Notes: generated by a model not told the origin, from the letters alone. A stretch of DNA of 64,000 bases from an uncultured Opitutia bacterium (GCA_903881475.1 CAIRTK010000011.1:32357-96356), one strand, 5' to 3'. Counted from the first letter of the stretch, positions 1-9,727 are shown. Numbers and translations: made by a program.

Positions 1-4
1 AAAA

Positions 5-147
5 GCTCGAAGGTAGAAGTTCGAAATCCGAAACCCGATCCGTTCCCTGCCTGGATTGATTCCGTCCGCAGCCGGTCGAGCCCGGGGATTTCAAATTTAA
101 GATGCGGGCCTCCTTCGAATTTCGAACTTCCACCTTCGGGCTTCCGC
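5..147. repeat. Inverted pair of period-7 arrays
   Basis: The left arm (5-39) reads as five 7-mers of the form NNNNGAA (gctcgaa, ggtagaa, gttcgaa, atccgaa, then acccgat). The right arm (113-147) is five 7-mers starting with YTTC (cttcgaa, tttcgaa, cttccac, cttcggg, cttccgc). The arms are roughly reverse complements. The element lies downstream of the histidine kinase gene and belongs to the family seen again near 29.4, 29.6, 45.0, 46.0 and 49.5 kb. The stretch 1-165 holds no gene that I can support. Confidence 0.7.
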
Positions 148-165
148 GCACCCGCGGCGCTCGGC

Positions 166-1347
166 TCAGTTTCCCAGCATCCGCACGCGGCGGTCCTTGC
201 GCGGAAACTGGAGCGTCACGACCGTGCCGAGGCCTTCCTTGCTTTCGACCCCGATCTGGCCGCCATGCTCGCGCATGATGCGCTGCACGATCATCAGCCC
301 GAGCCCGTGGCCGCCGGCCTTCGTCGTGTGATACGGCTGGAAGAGCCGGCCGAGATCCTCCGCCTTGATGCCCGCACCGGTGTCGCCAAACAGCAGGAAC
401 ACGCTGTCGTCGTCCGCGCGCGACCGGATCTTGAGCTTGCCGCCGGGCGACATCGCCTCGACGGCGTTCTTCGTGATGTTGAAGAACACCTGCTTCAGCT
501 GGTTCCGGTCGGCCATCACGACCGGGAGATCCGCGGGGGTCTCGGCCTCGACCTTGATGCCCCGGTCGGCAAGTTCGTTGTGCTGGAAACGGAGCACCTC
601 GGCCAGCACGTCGGCCAGGTTGGTCTCGGCCAGGTCGGGCGGATGCGGCCGGATCGCCTCGAGGAAATTGCTGATGATGCCATCGAGCCGGCGGACTTCC
701 TCCTGGCAGACCTGGATCGAGTCGGCCAGCGACGCGGATTCCTTGGGCGAAGCGGCCTGGAGCTTCTTCAGCTTCCGCTCGATGAGCTGCAGGTGGATCG
801 TGAGCGAATTGAGCGGGTTGCCGAGTTCATGCGCCACGCCGGCCGCGAGCAGGAGGATGGAGGAGGTGCGCTCGCTTTCGATCCGCGCCTCGGTGGTCTG
901 CTTGTCCTTCGTGATGTCGGACAGGATGACCGCGAAACGGTGCTGGGCGGACTTCCCCTCCCCGCGGAACGGCACCATGTAGAGGCGCACGCTGCGCGGC
1001 TCGGGGTAGGTCAGCTCGAATTCCCGCGCGACGACCGGCGACACCGCGCGGTCCGCATCGAGCGCCGCCTCCAGCGAGGTGCGCAGGCCCGGGACGATCC
1101 GCCAGAGGGTTTCGCCCGTGATGGCCTCCGCGCCCAGGCCGACCAGCCGCTGGGCGGCGGAGTTGGCGTACTCAATGCGGCCGTCGGCGGTGATGACGAG
1201 CACGCCCTCCTGCAGTGTGTTGAAGATGTCCTCGAACAACCCGCGCTCGCGCGCGAGGCGCTGCACGAGGTTCGCCAGGTTGACCGAGTCGAGCGCATCG
1301 AGCCGCCCGAGCACACGGTCGAGCGAGGAATGTTTCTTGCCAGGCAT
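166..1347 (-). CDS. NtrB-like PAS sensor histidine kinase
   Basis: A 393-residue cytoplasmic two-component sensor kinase. No membrane segment or signal peptide is visible. A PAS-like domain spans about residues 35-150. It is followed by a dimerisation/phosphoacceptor helix with H-box GVAHELGNPLNS (His about 173) and a HATPase domain with an N-box (NITKNAVEAM), a G1 box (DTGAGI) and a G2 box (GHGLGLMIV). The layout matches NtrB/AtoS-type kinases that phosphorylate NtrC-like regulators. No response regulator lies in the window; it would have to lie upstream of coordinate 1 or elsewhere. The gene starts 33 bp after the heparinase-like gene on the same strand, so it may be the last gene of the sugar operon and report on that nutrient. 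That link is inference. Confidence 0.9.
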   Translation of the reverse strand: MPGKKHSSLDRVLGRLDALDSVNLANLVQRLARERGLFEDIFNTLQEGVLVITADGRIEYANSAAQRLVGLGAEAITGETLWRIVPGLRTSLEAALDADRAVSPVVAREFELTYPEPRSVRLYMVPFRGEGKSAQHRFAVILSDITKDKQTTEARIESERTSSILLLAAGVAHELGNPLNSLTIHLQLIERKLKKLQAASPKESASLADSIQVCQEEVRRLDGIISNFLEAIRPHPPDLAETNLADVLAEVLRFQHNELADRGIKVEAETPADLPVVMADRNQLKQVFFNITKNAVEAMSPGGKLKIRSRADDDSVFLLFGDTGAGIKAEDLGRLFQPYHTTKAGGHGLGLMIVQRIMREHGGQIGVESKEGLGTVVTLQFPRKDRRVRMLGN

Positions 1348-1380
1348 CGGGCGTCGTTGTGCACGAGCCCGCCGGGCCGG

Positions 1381-4300
1381 TCAATGTCCGGCCGGCAGCA
1401 CGAATCCTCCGGACAAGCCGTCCGATTGCCTGGCGGGCTCAGCGAGCCTGCCCTGCCCTGCCTTCCACTCGCCCAAGGCCGGCGCAAAGAACGGCTCGCC
1501 GGGTCCAAAATCCCCGATCCATATATCCTCGTCCGCCTTGACCGCGCCGGCCGCCGGCGCCGCCACCAGGTCGATCCCGTCACTGTCCGCCTGCCTGATC
1601 CGGCCGGCCCACCGGCCGGCGGCGTTGTACACGCTCGCGCCGGCATAGGCGTTCGCAAGGATAAGGTGCGTCTTGGTCGTAAGCCGGGTTCCGCGCACCG
1701 CCGACACCCGCGCCAGCCCGACGGCCGCATCATCACGCAGCGTCAGCACCAGTTCGTCCCCGTCGATCCGGGCCGCGGTCATGGTGTTCGCCGTGCGGCA
1801 GTCCCGGCCAAAATTCACCACCCGGCCCACGAGCGCGGCAGCCTCCTCGGCCGTGGCCGGCACGGCCAGCCGCACGCCGACCGTCGAGCCCGGCAAATCC
1901 ACGCGGCTGATTTCACCCGCCCAGGTTTTCACCTCGGTCGCGAGCCGGCCATCGAGCCGGACCCCCGGCCCGTCCGCGGTCCATGCCCGCTCCCAAGCCC
2001 CGTCGGCGCCAAGCGACGCCACGGTCACGCGCGCCGCGGTATCGAGCCGGTGGCCGCGAACCTCCACCCGATGCTCCGCGCCCGGCGCACCCACAACGAT
2101 CACATCGGCCCCGCCATCGGGCCGACTGGCCACCACGGCCACGCCGCCGGGAAGCTCGATGCGCTCCACCGCCGTCAGGAGTCCCTCGCCGTCGTTCGGC
2201 TCCAGCACGCTCACAAAGCGGCTCTCCAGGGTTTCGCCCGCCCGGGCCGCATGGCGGGCGATCATGTAGTGCACCGCCTGCGGAAACTTCACCGGTGAAA
2301 CGCGGGCCTCGGCCACGATGATCTCCTGCCCGGCCTGGGGCAGCAGCCGCACGCGCAGCTTCGCCTTCGCGTCCTTCTCGTGCGTGTAGTCGCCCAGGAC
2401 GTCGCCCCGCACCAGCCGGCGGACGCCTGCCAGATGCTGGAAGCCCGAGCCACGGTAGGCCATGTACCCGCCCTGGTAGTTTTTCGCGCCCAGCTTGGGA
2501 TCGTCGTAGATTTCCCCGACCTGGATGTTTTCGCCGGCGAGCGTGCCGGTCTCCTGCACACGCCAGTCGCCCCCGGCCAGCGTGAATTTCCCAGGCGGGC
2601 CGTGCAGGCTGTAGTCATGCTGCCGGCCGCCCCGCACGTCGAAGACATCCACCACGTAGCTCCGGCCCCCGCCGGAATCGACCATCACCTGGGTGCGCCG
2701 GTACACGTCGCATTGCGGGTAGGTCCCGGGAGCATCCACCGCCATCGCCCGCGACCAGGTGCCGACGGCGAAGAGTTCGACCGTGCCGGCGACATTGCCC
2801 GGCTGCGTGCCCGCATCGACGGTCACCGTGTTGTGGGAAATCGTGTTGAGCGACCACGTGAAGACGCCGGGCACGAGTTCGTTCATCGCGTCGGGGTAAC
2901 CAAGCTCGGGCATCATCGGCTGGCCATGCGCGTAGAGATCGAAGGCCAGGCGGTCGTAATGGGAATGCGTCACATGCAGCCCGTAATACAATGAAAGCGC
3001 GGTCGTGTCCGCCGGGTCGTTCAGGAGGCCGAGCCCGAAGCCCGACAGCAGCCGCGACGGCTGCGGCGGGAGATAGCGGCCCGGGGCGTCCGGCGCCTGC
3101 ACCTCGACCGGCGGGTTCAGCAGGGCGTTGAAGTCCCGGAACCCCGTGGCGCCCGCCGCCCCGAACCCCGCCAGCACCTGCGCATAGCGCGGGTCGTGGT
3201 ACAGCTGGTAGGCGATCTGGTAGGCCGTCAGGTTTTCCTCGATGGCCGTGCCGCCGTAGACGGTGAAACTGTCGCCGATCGCAGGGGTGTATTTCCCGAT
3301 GGCGACCGCCTCCAGCGGCGCATTGAACAGCCGGCGCAGCCGCGGCAGCGTCGCCACGTCGCGGCCGAGCCGGGGCAGCAGGGTCGCCAGCTGGCTGAGG
3401 TTCGCCACCCAGTGGGCGTTGTACTCGGGCGACTCGTAGGGCTCGCCGTCGCGCCAGAGCAGGCTGGTGAGGGCGTAGCGCAGGCCCATGAACATCGTGC
3501 CGCCGGGTTCGTCGATGATCGAGGCGAGGTAGCGCGCGTTGTCGCCGTGCTGGCGCACGATCGCGAGCACGAGCAGCGAGCGCTGGTGCATGCCGTAGTT
3601 GCCGCGCGTCTTCCACTCGTAGTACGCGTCGATGCCGTCCTCCAGCAGGTTGGCCTCGATGGATGCCCGCAGCGCCGGCCCGTCCTGGCCGTAGAGCCGC
3701 TGCAGCGCCGCGTCGCCGTCGAGCGACGGCCAGATCGCGTCGTAGGCCTCGGCGAACCCGGCGATAAGGTAGCTCTCCCAGATGGCGTTGACGACCTTCC
3801 CGGTGTAGCGCTCGCCCTTCGCCGCCAGGATCTCCCCGAAGCGCGACTGGCTCTCGTGGTCCATGTTGGGGTAAACCTCGGCGATGCGGCGCAAAAGGAC
3901 CGCAGCCTTGTGCGCATAGCGGGCGTCGCCGGTCAGCAGATACGCCCGCGCAAGCGAGGCGAGGCCGGTCGCGAGGTTCGGGTGCGGCGCGGTGCCGTGC
4001 ATCATCCAGAGCCAGTGGTTCCAGTACGCGACAAACCAGTAGCGCTGGCCGTCGGGCGCCACCCAGCCGCGGCCGTCGTCCACGTACGGGCCGTTGAAAT
4101 CGCTGCGGTCCTTGAAGCCGCTATGGTAGAACTTGCCATAGTCGTTGCTCGGATAGGTCTCGCCGCCGATCGGGCACTTTACCTTGAAGGGCTCCTTTGG
4201 GTCGATGATCCACGGGTAGCTGTTGCCAGTGACCTCGAAGATCTTCCGGCCATGGATGGGGCAGCCCGCCGGACAGCAGTCGAACGCCCGCGGCACTTCC

Positions 4301-4626
4301 GCGCCCGTGACCACGTCGCGCAGCGCCTCGTCGGTCCATGCGACCCAGTAGTCGGCGTCCTTGATGTAACCCTCCGCCAGCGCCCGGGCCGCGGGATACC
4401 GGGCGACGTTGGCGCGCGCCCGGGCCACTTCGGCGTCGGTGAACAGCGTGCGCGCATCCTTCAGCGGAAACCGCGGCGTGCGCGGCCGGACCGGCAGGAT
4501 CTCCCCGACCTTCAGCGCCGGATGCGGCGTGCCCGGGGCCGCCCAGTCGCTGGCGGAATGGGCCGGCAGCAGCGGGCACGTGCCCAGGCCCAGGAGGGTC
4601 ATCAGGTATTTCCGGAGGTTCTTCAT
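1381..4626 (-). CDS. Secreted heparinase II/III-like protein
   Basis: A 1081-residue protein with an N-terminal signal peptide (MKNLRKYLMTLLGLGTCPLL, cleavage probably after the PAHSA region). The middle part is helical, as expected for the (alpha/alpha) toroid of alginate/heparin lyases. The later part carries typical heparinase II/III motifs such as HYDRLAFDLYAHG and ISHNTVTVD near residues 560-610. The likely role is a polysaccharide lyase or related enzyme acting on uronic-acid glycans in the periplasm. The length is well above the usual 600-750 residues, leaving a long beta-rich C-terminus. The start ATG lies 2 bp after the stop of the upstream permease gene, so it is the fourth gene of the ABC importer operon. 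The reading frame stays open far upstream, but the operon spacing and the signal peptide fix this start. The substrate is unknown. Confidence 0.88.
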   Translation of the reverse strand: MKNLRKYLMTLLGLGTCPLLPAHSASDWAAPGTPHPALKVGEILPVRPRTPRFPLKDARTLFTDAEVARARANVARYPAARALAEGYIKDADYWVAWTDEALRDVVTGAEVPRAFDCCPAGCPIHGRKIFEVTGNSYPWIIDPKEPFKVKCPIGGETYPSNDYGKFYHSGFKDRSDFNGPYVDDGRGWVAPDGQRYWFVAYWNHWLWMMHGTAPHPNLATGLASLARAYLLTGDARYAHKAAVLLRRIAEVYPNMDHESQSRFGEILAAKGERYTGKVVNAIWESYLIAGFAEAYDAIWPSLDGDAALQRLYGQDGPALRASIEANLLEDGIDAYYEWKTRGNYGMHQRSLLVLAIVRQHGDNARYLASIIDEPGGTMFMGLRYALTSLLWRDGEPYESPEYNAHWVANLSQLATLLPRLGRDVATLPRLRRLFNAPLEAVAIGKYTPAIGDSFTVYGGTAIEENLTAYQIAYQLYHDPRYAQVLAGFGAAGATGFRDFNALLNPPVEVQAPDAPGRYLPPQPSRLLSGFGLGLLNDPADTTALSLYYGLHVTHSHYDRLAFDLYAHGQPMMPELGYPDAMNELVPGVFTWSLNTISHNTVTVDAGTQPGNVAGTVELFAVGTWSRAMAVDAPGTYPQCDVYRRTQVMVDSGGGRSYVVDVFDVRGGRQHDYSLHGPPGKFTLAGGDWRVQETGTLAGENIQVGEIYDDPKLGAKNYQGGYMAYRGSGFQHLAGVRRLVRGDVLGDYTHEKDAKAKLRVRLLPQAGQEIIVAEARVSPVKFPQAVHYMIARHAARAGETLESRFVSVLEPNDGEGLLTAVERIELPGGVAVVASRPDGGADVIVVGAPGAEHRVEVRGHRLDTAARVTVASLGADGAWERAWTADGPGVRLDGRLATEVKTWAGEISRVDLPGSTVGVRLAVPATAEEAAALVGRVVNFGRDCRTANTMTAARIDGDELVLTLRDDAAVGLARVSAVRGTRLTTKTHLILANAYAGASVYNAAGRWAGRIRQADSDGIDLVAAPAAGAVKADEDIWIGDFGPGEPFFAPALGEWKAGQGRLAEPARQSDGLSGGFVLPAGH

Positions 4627-4628
4627 GG

Positions 4629-5552
4629 TTAGCCTTTGACCGCGCCCACCAGCATGCCACTGACGAAATAACGCTGGCCCGCGAGAAAAATTCCGAGCAC
4701 CGGCAGCAGCATGAGCAGCGAACCCGCCATCACGTACTGCCACTGGGCGCCGCTCGCCTGCTGGAATTGCTGGAGGCCGATCGGCAGGACGCGCAGCTGC
4801 TCCAGGTTCGTCACGACCAGCGGCCAGAGGAGGTTGCTCCACGCCCCCATGAACGTGAAGATCGCCAGCGTGGCGAGGCCGGGCTTCGCCAGCGGCAGGA
4901 TGATCCGGGAGAAAATCTGCCAGTGCGTCGCCCCGTCGATCCGCGCCGCCTCGTCCAGTTCCCGCGGGATGCTGAGCAGGAACTGCCGCAGCAAAAACGT
5001 CCCGTACGCCGAGAACATCCCTGGCACGATGAGGGCGAAATAGGAATCGACCCCCACGAACCGCCCGACCGCCGTCGCGTCCGGTCCCGTCCCGAGGTAA
5101 CGCAGGCCCATCCAGTCCACGAACGGGCACATCGCCTGGAGCCAGGCGGGGATCAGCCGGATCACCGCAAAGTTGGGGATGAGCGTTGTCGTCGCCGGCA
5201 CCATCATCGTCGCAAGGTAGAGGAGAAACAGTCGGTCCCGCCCCGGCCAGCGCAGCCGGGCGAAGGCGTAGGCGGCGCAGGCGCTCGTCAGCACCTGCCC
5301 CGTCGTCGTGAAAAACGCCACGATCAGGCTGTTCAGGTAGTACCGCAGGAAGGTGACCCGGGTCCACACTTCGGCAAAGTTGCCCCAGTTCCAATCGCGC
5401 GGGATGAAGATATGCCAGAGCGAGTCCCCCGGCTGCAGCGCCATCCGCGCGGACCCGAGCGCCGTCGTGAACATGAGCCCGAGCGGCAGCGCCATCGTCA
5501 GCCCGAACAGGATGAGCGGCAGGTGCAGGAGCGTGCGCAGGGTGGGTTTCAT
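4629..5552 (-). CDS. Sugar ABC transporter permease (MalG/UgpE type)
   Basis: A 307-residue inner-membrane permease with about six hydrophobic segments. The EAA loop, contacting the ATPase, reads EAARIDGATHWQIFSRIILP, a classic CUT1 signature. It pairs with the MalF-type subunit encoded just upstream (2 bp between the genes). No ATPase gene is present in this operon; CUT1 systems often share an MsmX-like ATPase encoded elsewhere. The ATG was chosen because it follows the upstream stop directly. Confidence 0.93.
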   Translation of the reverse strand: MKPTLRTLLHLPLILFGLTMALPLGLMFTTALGSARMALQPGDSLWHIFIPRDWNWGNFAEVWTRVTFLRYYLNSLIVAFFTTTGQVLTSACAAYAFARLRWPGRDRLFLLYLATMMVPATTTLIPNFAVIRLIPAWLQAMCPFVDWMGLRYLGTGPDATAVGRFVGVDSYFALIVPGMFSAYGTFLLRQFLLSIPRELDEAARIDGATHWQIFSRIILPLAKPGLATLAIFTFMGAWSNLLWPLVVTNLEQLRVLPIGLQQFQQASGAQWQYVMAGSLLMLLPVLGIFLAGQRYFVSGMLVGAVKG

Positions 5553-5554
5553 GG

Positions 5555-6466
5555 TCAGGCGCCCTCCGATCCGCCGCGGCGCCAGTTGACGAGCGTCACC
5601 GCGAGCGTGATGAAGAAGATGACCCACGCGATGGCGGACGCGTAGCCCAGCTCGAAGAACCGGAAGGCCTTCAGGTAAACGTAATAGCCCAGCGTCGTGG
5701 TCGACCCGTACGGCCCGCCGTCCGTCATGATGTACGCCGTGTCGAAGCCCGACTGCAGCCCGTAGATCAATTCGATCGTGACGATGAAAAACGTGGCTGG
5801 CCGCAGCGCCGGCCAGGTCACGTGCCAGAACTGCTGCCAGCGGTTCGCCCCGTCGATGCGCGCCGCCTCGTGCAGTTCCTCGGACACGCCCTGCAGCGCC
5901 GCGAGATAGACGACCATGCTGAGGCCGCCCACCTTCATCCACAGGGTCATGAAAATCAGCGAAGGCTTTGCCAGGGCGGGATTCTGCAGCCAGCTGGGGC
6001 CGGGCAGATCCATCCGGGCCAGCAGTGCGTTGAACAGCCCGTAGTTCGGCTCGAACATGTATTTCCAGAGGTAAAAGATGGCCGCCCCGTAGAGGATCGA
6101 GGGCAGGAAGTACACCAGCCGGTACGCCGCCGTGAACCGCAGTTTCCGGTTCAGCGCCAGGGCGAGCACCAGCGAGCCCGCGATGTTCAGGGGCAGCGCC
6201 AGCAGCATGAAGAGCGTGTTGCCGAGGTACTGCCAGAACTCCGGGTCGTTGGCCTGCCAGCCCTGCGGCGTGCCGTGAAACCCGAACAGGCCCGTGAAAT
6301 TGGCGAGCCCGATCCAGTGCGGCCGCGACAGCGCGTCCCAGCTCGTGAACGAGAGGTACAGGGACACCGCCACCGGACCCGCCGTGAACACCAGGAAGCC
6401 GAGCAGGTTCGGCAGCAGGAACGCCACGGCCGGGCGCACGTCGCGGTTCGCGTCGTTCAACTTCAT
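5555..6466 (-). CDS. Sugar ABC transporter permease (MalF/UgpA type)
   Basis: A 303-residue membrane permease of the CUT1 class. It begins MKLNDANRDVRPAVAFLLPN and has about six membrane segments and an EAA loop (EAARIDGANRWQQFWHVTWP). Its start overlaps the stop of the upstream solute-binding protein gene by 4 bp, implying translational coupling. With the next gene it forms the heterodimeric channel for an oligosaccharide. The heparinase-like enzyme in the same operon suggests a uronic-acid-containing glycan (inference). Confidence 0.93.
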   Translation of the reverse strand: MKLNDANRDVRPAVAFLLPNLLGFLVFTAGPVAVSLYLSFTSWDALSRPHWIGLANFTGLFGFHGTPQGWQANDPEFWQYLGNTLFMLLALPLNIAGSLVLALALNRKLRFTAAYRLVYFLPSILYGAAIFYLWKYMFEPNYGLFNALLARMDLPGPSWLQNPALAKPSLIFMTLWMKVGGLSMVVYLAALQGVSEELHEAARIDGANRWQQFWHVTWPALRPATFFIVTIELIYGLQSGFDTAYIMTDGGPYGSTTTLGYYVYLKAFRFFELGYASAIAWVIFFITLAVTLVNWRRGGSEGA

Positions 6467-7794
6467 CGGTAGAATCCCTTCTGCTTCTCCCGCGCCAGCC
6501 AGCGGTAGATCTCGTCTTCCAGGGTCTGCAGGATGACCGGGATCGGGACATCCGGCTCCGCCGTCAGCTGCCCGAGCCGGCTGTCGATGATGCGGCGCAG
6601 TTCGCCGAGCCCCGGGCCGTTGACCGGCAGCCGGCTCCGGCCCGCCTCCAGCGTGTCGAAAAAATACTGGACCGAGCGCGGATAACCCGGGGCCGCGCGG
6701 ACCGCGGGATCGTCCATCATCTCGCGGTAGACCGGCATGTAATTCCCGGTGCGGACATGGAGCATGATGTTCTCGCGCGAGAGATAAAACCGCAGGAACC
6801 GCCGGGCCGCCTCCGCATGCTTCGTCCGGGCGGAGATGGCCAGCAGCTGCGCCCCCGCCGCCGTCACCCGGTCGCCGCGCGGTCCCGCCGGGAACGGGAT
6901 CACGTCCCAGGCAAACGTCGCCGGCTCCTGGCTGCCCGGATGGCCCCAGATCCCCATGATGTACATCACCGCCTGCCCGGTGCTGAACATGCCGTAGGGC
7001 GTGCCTTCGTCGGAGGCCTTCGTCGTTTCCGCCCGCGACAACAGTCCCCGCGCGCCCACGACCCGCCGCACATAACGGCACATTTCCTCCGCCTCCGGCG
7101 AGTTCACCAGCACCTTCGCCGGGTGCCGGCTGTCATCGAACACCCGGCCCCCGAATGTGAACAGCATGCTCGTCATGTCGGGCATCGCCCCGAAAAATTC
7201 CGCCGGCGCCTCCGGATGGCCCGACAGCCGGGACAGCCGCGGCGCCCATTGCTCCACCCACGCCCAGGTGACGCCAGCCGGCGGCGGGATCGTCACGTGG
7301 CCCCGCGCCAGCAGCTCCAGGTTCACCTGCGGGATCACCCCGGACACCCCGTAGGGCACGACATAATAGCGGCCGTTGTAGAGCAGGTCCTGCGGCACGA
7401 TCGGCATGAAAGTCAGGTGCTGCTCGCGCTGCGCCGCCGCCATCAGGTCGGTGACATCCATCAGCAGGCCCCGGTCCGCCCATTCGTAGTAGGCATTGAC
7501 GTCGACCGTCATGATGTCGGGCATCACGCCGCCCACGATCAGGGTCTGCATCTTTTCGTTGTAGGCACCGGAAACCGGGGTCAGCTCGACCCGGATCCCG
7601 GGGTTTTCGCTCTCGAAGCGGGCGATCGCCCGCTGTTCCAGGTCGGCCACCGGGCCGCCGCCCCAGAGATAAAACTGCAGCACCGTCACCCCGGGGTCCG
7701 GCGAACGCGTGCAGCCCGCCCCCAGGGCGCAGAGCATCGCAACGGACAGAAACCGGGAGCAGAGTGACACGGGGCGTAACAAAGCGCGAACCAT
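6463..7794 (-). CDS. Extracellular sugar-binding lipoprotein of ABC importer
   Basis: A 443-residue family-1 solute-binding protein. The N-terminus has a lipoprotein signal with lipobox LGAGC, so the mature protein should be anchored on the periplasmic face. The following region (VTVLQFYLWGGGPVADLEQ, then FESENPGIRVELTPV) is typical of CUT1 sugar receptors. It is the first gene of a four-gene operon with two permeases and a heparinase II/III-like protein. The 143 bp upstream, up to rnhB, contain a run of eight A (T on the coding strand). The ligand is unknown. Confidence 0.92.
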   Translation of the reverse strand: MVRALLRPVSLCSRFLSVAMLCALGAGCTRSPDPGVTVLQFYLWGGGPVADLEQRAIARFESENPGIRVELTPVSGAYNEKMQTLIVGGVMPDIMTVDVNAYYEWADRGLLMDVTDLMAAAQREQHLTFMPIVPQDLLYNGRYYVVPYGVSGVIPQVNLELLARGHVTIPPPAGVTWAWVEQWAPRLSRLSGHPEAPAEFFGAMPDMTSMLFTFGGRVFDDSRHPAKVLVNSPEAEEMCRYVRRVVGARGLLSRAETTKASDEGTPYGMFSTGQAVMYIMGIWGHPGSQEPATFAWDVIPFPAGPRGDRVTAAGAQLLAISARTKHAEAARRFLRFYLSRENIMLHVRTGNYMPVYREMMDDPAVRAAPGYPRSVQYFFDTLEAGRSRLPVNGPGLGELRRIIDSRLGQLTAEPDVPIPVILQTLEDEIYRWLAREKQKGFYR

Positions 7795-7937
7795 GCCGCC
7801 GGCGCCGCGACCAACAAGAAAAAAAACCCTCAGGTTGGGGCCAGTAGCCGCGAGCAGGGCGCCACTCGGCGCAGGGTCGGCCGCCCGGTCGCACCGCCGC
7901 CCGGTGCGCGGGCGGATGGCCGCGTCTTTCGCGTCCC

Positions 7938-8690
7938 TCAGAGAAAATCCATCTGCGCCGGGTCCGAGTGCTGCGCGAGGAGTTTCCGCAGAAACAGATC
8001 GCGGTGCTGCACGCAGCGCCCGCGCCGCAGCACCGCCTCGCGGTGCTCCTCCGTGCCGTAGCCCTTGTGCTGGCTGAAACCATAGCCGGGGAACCGGGTG
8101 TCCAGGTCGTTCATCAGCCGGTCCCGCGTGACCTTCGCGATGATGCTCGCCATCGCGATGCTCAGCGACCGGGCGTCCCCGCTGACGATCCCGGTGTGCG
8201 GATACGGGAAATTGCGCAGCGCCAGGCCGTCGATCAGGATGCGCGCCGACACCGTCGGCTGGAACGCCGCGATCTCCTCGGCCGAGGCGAACAGGTCCGG
8301 CTCGCGCTTCCGCTCGAACGCCTCCGGCGGATAAATGCCCGCGATGGCGCGCCGCATCGCGAGCTTCGTCGCACCCAGGATGTTGAACTGCTCGATCTCC
8401 GCCACGTCGGCCACGCCGTAGTGCGCGTGGATCTGCCCCTGGGCGGCCAGGGTTTCAAACTCCAGCCAGAGTTCTTCGCGCTCGGCCGGCGTGAGCTGCT
8501 TGGAGTCGTTGACGCGGACCGCTTTCGTCGTCGCCCAGCGCCCCTCGAGAAACTGTCGCGTCACCAGCACCGCCCCGGCCACCACCGGCCCCGCCAGCGC
8601 GCCACGCCCGGCCTCGTCGACCCCGATCAGGCCGGCTACCCCCTCGATCTGCTTCAGGTCAAACCCACGGAGCTGGCGCCGCTTGGCCAT
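7938..8690 (-). CDS. rnhB: Ribonuclease HII
   Basis: A 250-residue enzyme that cleaves RNA in RNA/DNA hybrids and initiates removal of single ribonucleotides from DNA. The N-terminal active-site motif GVDEAGRGALAGPVVAGAVL supplies the conserved Asp-Glu pair, and NDSKQL follows. The third acidic site lies in the region around residues 125-150, and later motifs include SIIAKVTRDRLM and HKGYGTEEH. It lies directly downstream of the RNase HIII gene on the same strand (19 bp gap). Confidence 0.96.
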   Translation of the reverse strand: MAKRRQLRGFDLKQIEGVAGLIGVDEAGRGALAGPVVAGAVLVTRQFLEGRWATTKAVRVNDSKQLTPAEREELWLEFETLAAQGQIHAHYGVADVAEIEQFNILGATKLAMRRAIAGIYPPEAFERKREPDLFASAEEIAAFQPTVSARILIDGLALRNFPYPHTGIVSGDARSLSIAMASIIAKVTRDRLMNDLDTRFPGYGFSQHKGYGTEEHREAVLRRGRCVQHRDLFLRKLLAQHSDPAQMDFL

Positions 8691-8709
8691 GGTGTCGGAT
8701 CAGACGGCC

Positions 8710-9717
8710 TCACCACTCCATCTTCGGCGGCGGCGGCTTGAGCGGGAGCTCGTCGAGCTTGCCGGCCGCGGAAACCACTTCGTACGCCGTGCGGAAATGG
8801 AGTTTTGCGAACTCGCCGAGGGCGCGCACGCCGAACTTCGCCATGATTTCGTTCGCCTGTTCTTTCACGAGGGGACCCGCCCCTTTCTGCAGCTTCGCGC
8901 CGAACTTCTTGGAGAGCGCGTGCATCTGCCGGACGAACTCGGCGCGCGCGACGACCGACGCCGCGGCCACCACCGGGTCCTCCTCCGCCTTCGTGCGCAT
9001 GCGCAGCTCAAAGCCCTCGACCTTCTTCTTCGCGAGCTCGCGCTGGACCAACGGCTGCTCGGTGAACTGGTCCAGCAGGCCCCACGGCACGCGCTTCGCC
9101 AGGAGGGCCTGCTCCAGCGCCGTGGCATGCTGCCAGGCGAGCAGGCTGTTCAGGTTGGCCCGCGGCCGCGCCATCAGCTCGTTGTACTTCGGCATCCCGC
9201 AAAAGCAGGTCCGCACGACGGCGCCGTTCGTCTCCCGGATCAGCTTGTCGAGCTTGATGATCTGGCTCTCGGCGATCTTCTTCGAGTCCTTCACGCCCGC
9301 TTGGATCCACGCGTCGATGGCCGGCCGGTCCGCAATGACCGTGGCCGCGATGACCGGGCCGAAAAAATCGCCCTTCCCGCTCTCGTCGAGTCCGGCGTGC
9401 GACTCGAACCAGTCGGGATGCAGCACCTCGTCATAGCCGAGCTTCGCCGCACCCGTGACCTCGGGCTCGAGCGTGTTCGTGACGAAGTCCTCCGTGCCCT
9501 TGCCGGCGATGACCACCTTGCCGCTGGTGTAGGCGGCAAGGTTGATCTTCAAGTGGTCAGCCTTGTAGGCAAAGCGCGTGTAGGCGACCTCGAACGGCAT
9601 GAAACTCCGCGCCTCGCAGATCGCGCGCAACTTCTCCATCTGGGCGTCATCCAGCTTGGCCGTGTAGGAGGCGAGCTTCTTGGGGGCCTCTTCATCGGAG
9701 GTCGGCTTCTTGGGCAT
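8710..9717 (-). CDS. rnhC: Ribonuclease HIII
   Basis: A 335-residue RNase H of the HII superfamily with the extra N-terminal TBP-like substrate-binding domain (about residues 15-90) that defines RNase HIII. The catalytic motif is GLDESGKGDFFGPVIAATVI, with GVKDSKKI and PVVAAASVVARAEFV following. The ATG giving MPKKPTSDEE was chosen; the frame is open further upstream, but that stretch is a repeat. It probably shares a transcript with rnhB. Having both enzymes is known in chlamydiae and some Firmicutes. Tandem placement is less usual. Confidence 0.94.
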   Translation of the reverse strand: MPKKPTSDEEAPKKLASYTAKLDDAQMEKLRAICEARSFMPFEVAYTRFAYKADHLKINLAAYTSGKVVIAGKGTEDFVTNTLEPEVTGAAKLGYDEVLHPDWFESHAGLDESGKGDFFGPVIAATVIADRPAIDAWIQAGVKDSKKIAESQIIKLDKLIRETNGAVVRTCFCGMPKYNELMARPRANLNSLLAWQHATALEQALLAKRVPWGLLDQFTEQPLVQRELAKKKVEGFELRMRTKAEEDPVVAAASVVARAEFVRQMHALSKKFGAKLQKGAGPLVKEQANEIMAKFGVRALGEFAKLHFRTAYEVVSAAGKLDELPLKPPPPKMEW

Positions 9718-9727
9718 GGAGGTAGCT

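Noticed and set aside
265..2298. A long plus-strand frame across the histidine kinase and heparinase genes
   Set aside because: It runs through two genes on the opposite strand and shows no domain-like features.
7795..7937. Terminator between rnhB and the sugar-binding protein gene
   Set aside because: There is an eight-base T-run on the minus strand, but the preceding stem is only about three convincing base pairs.
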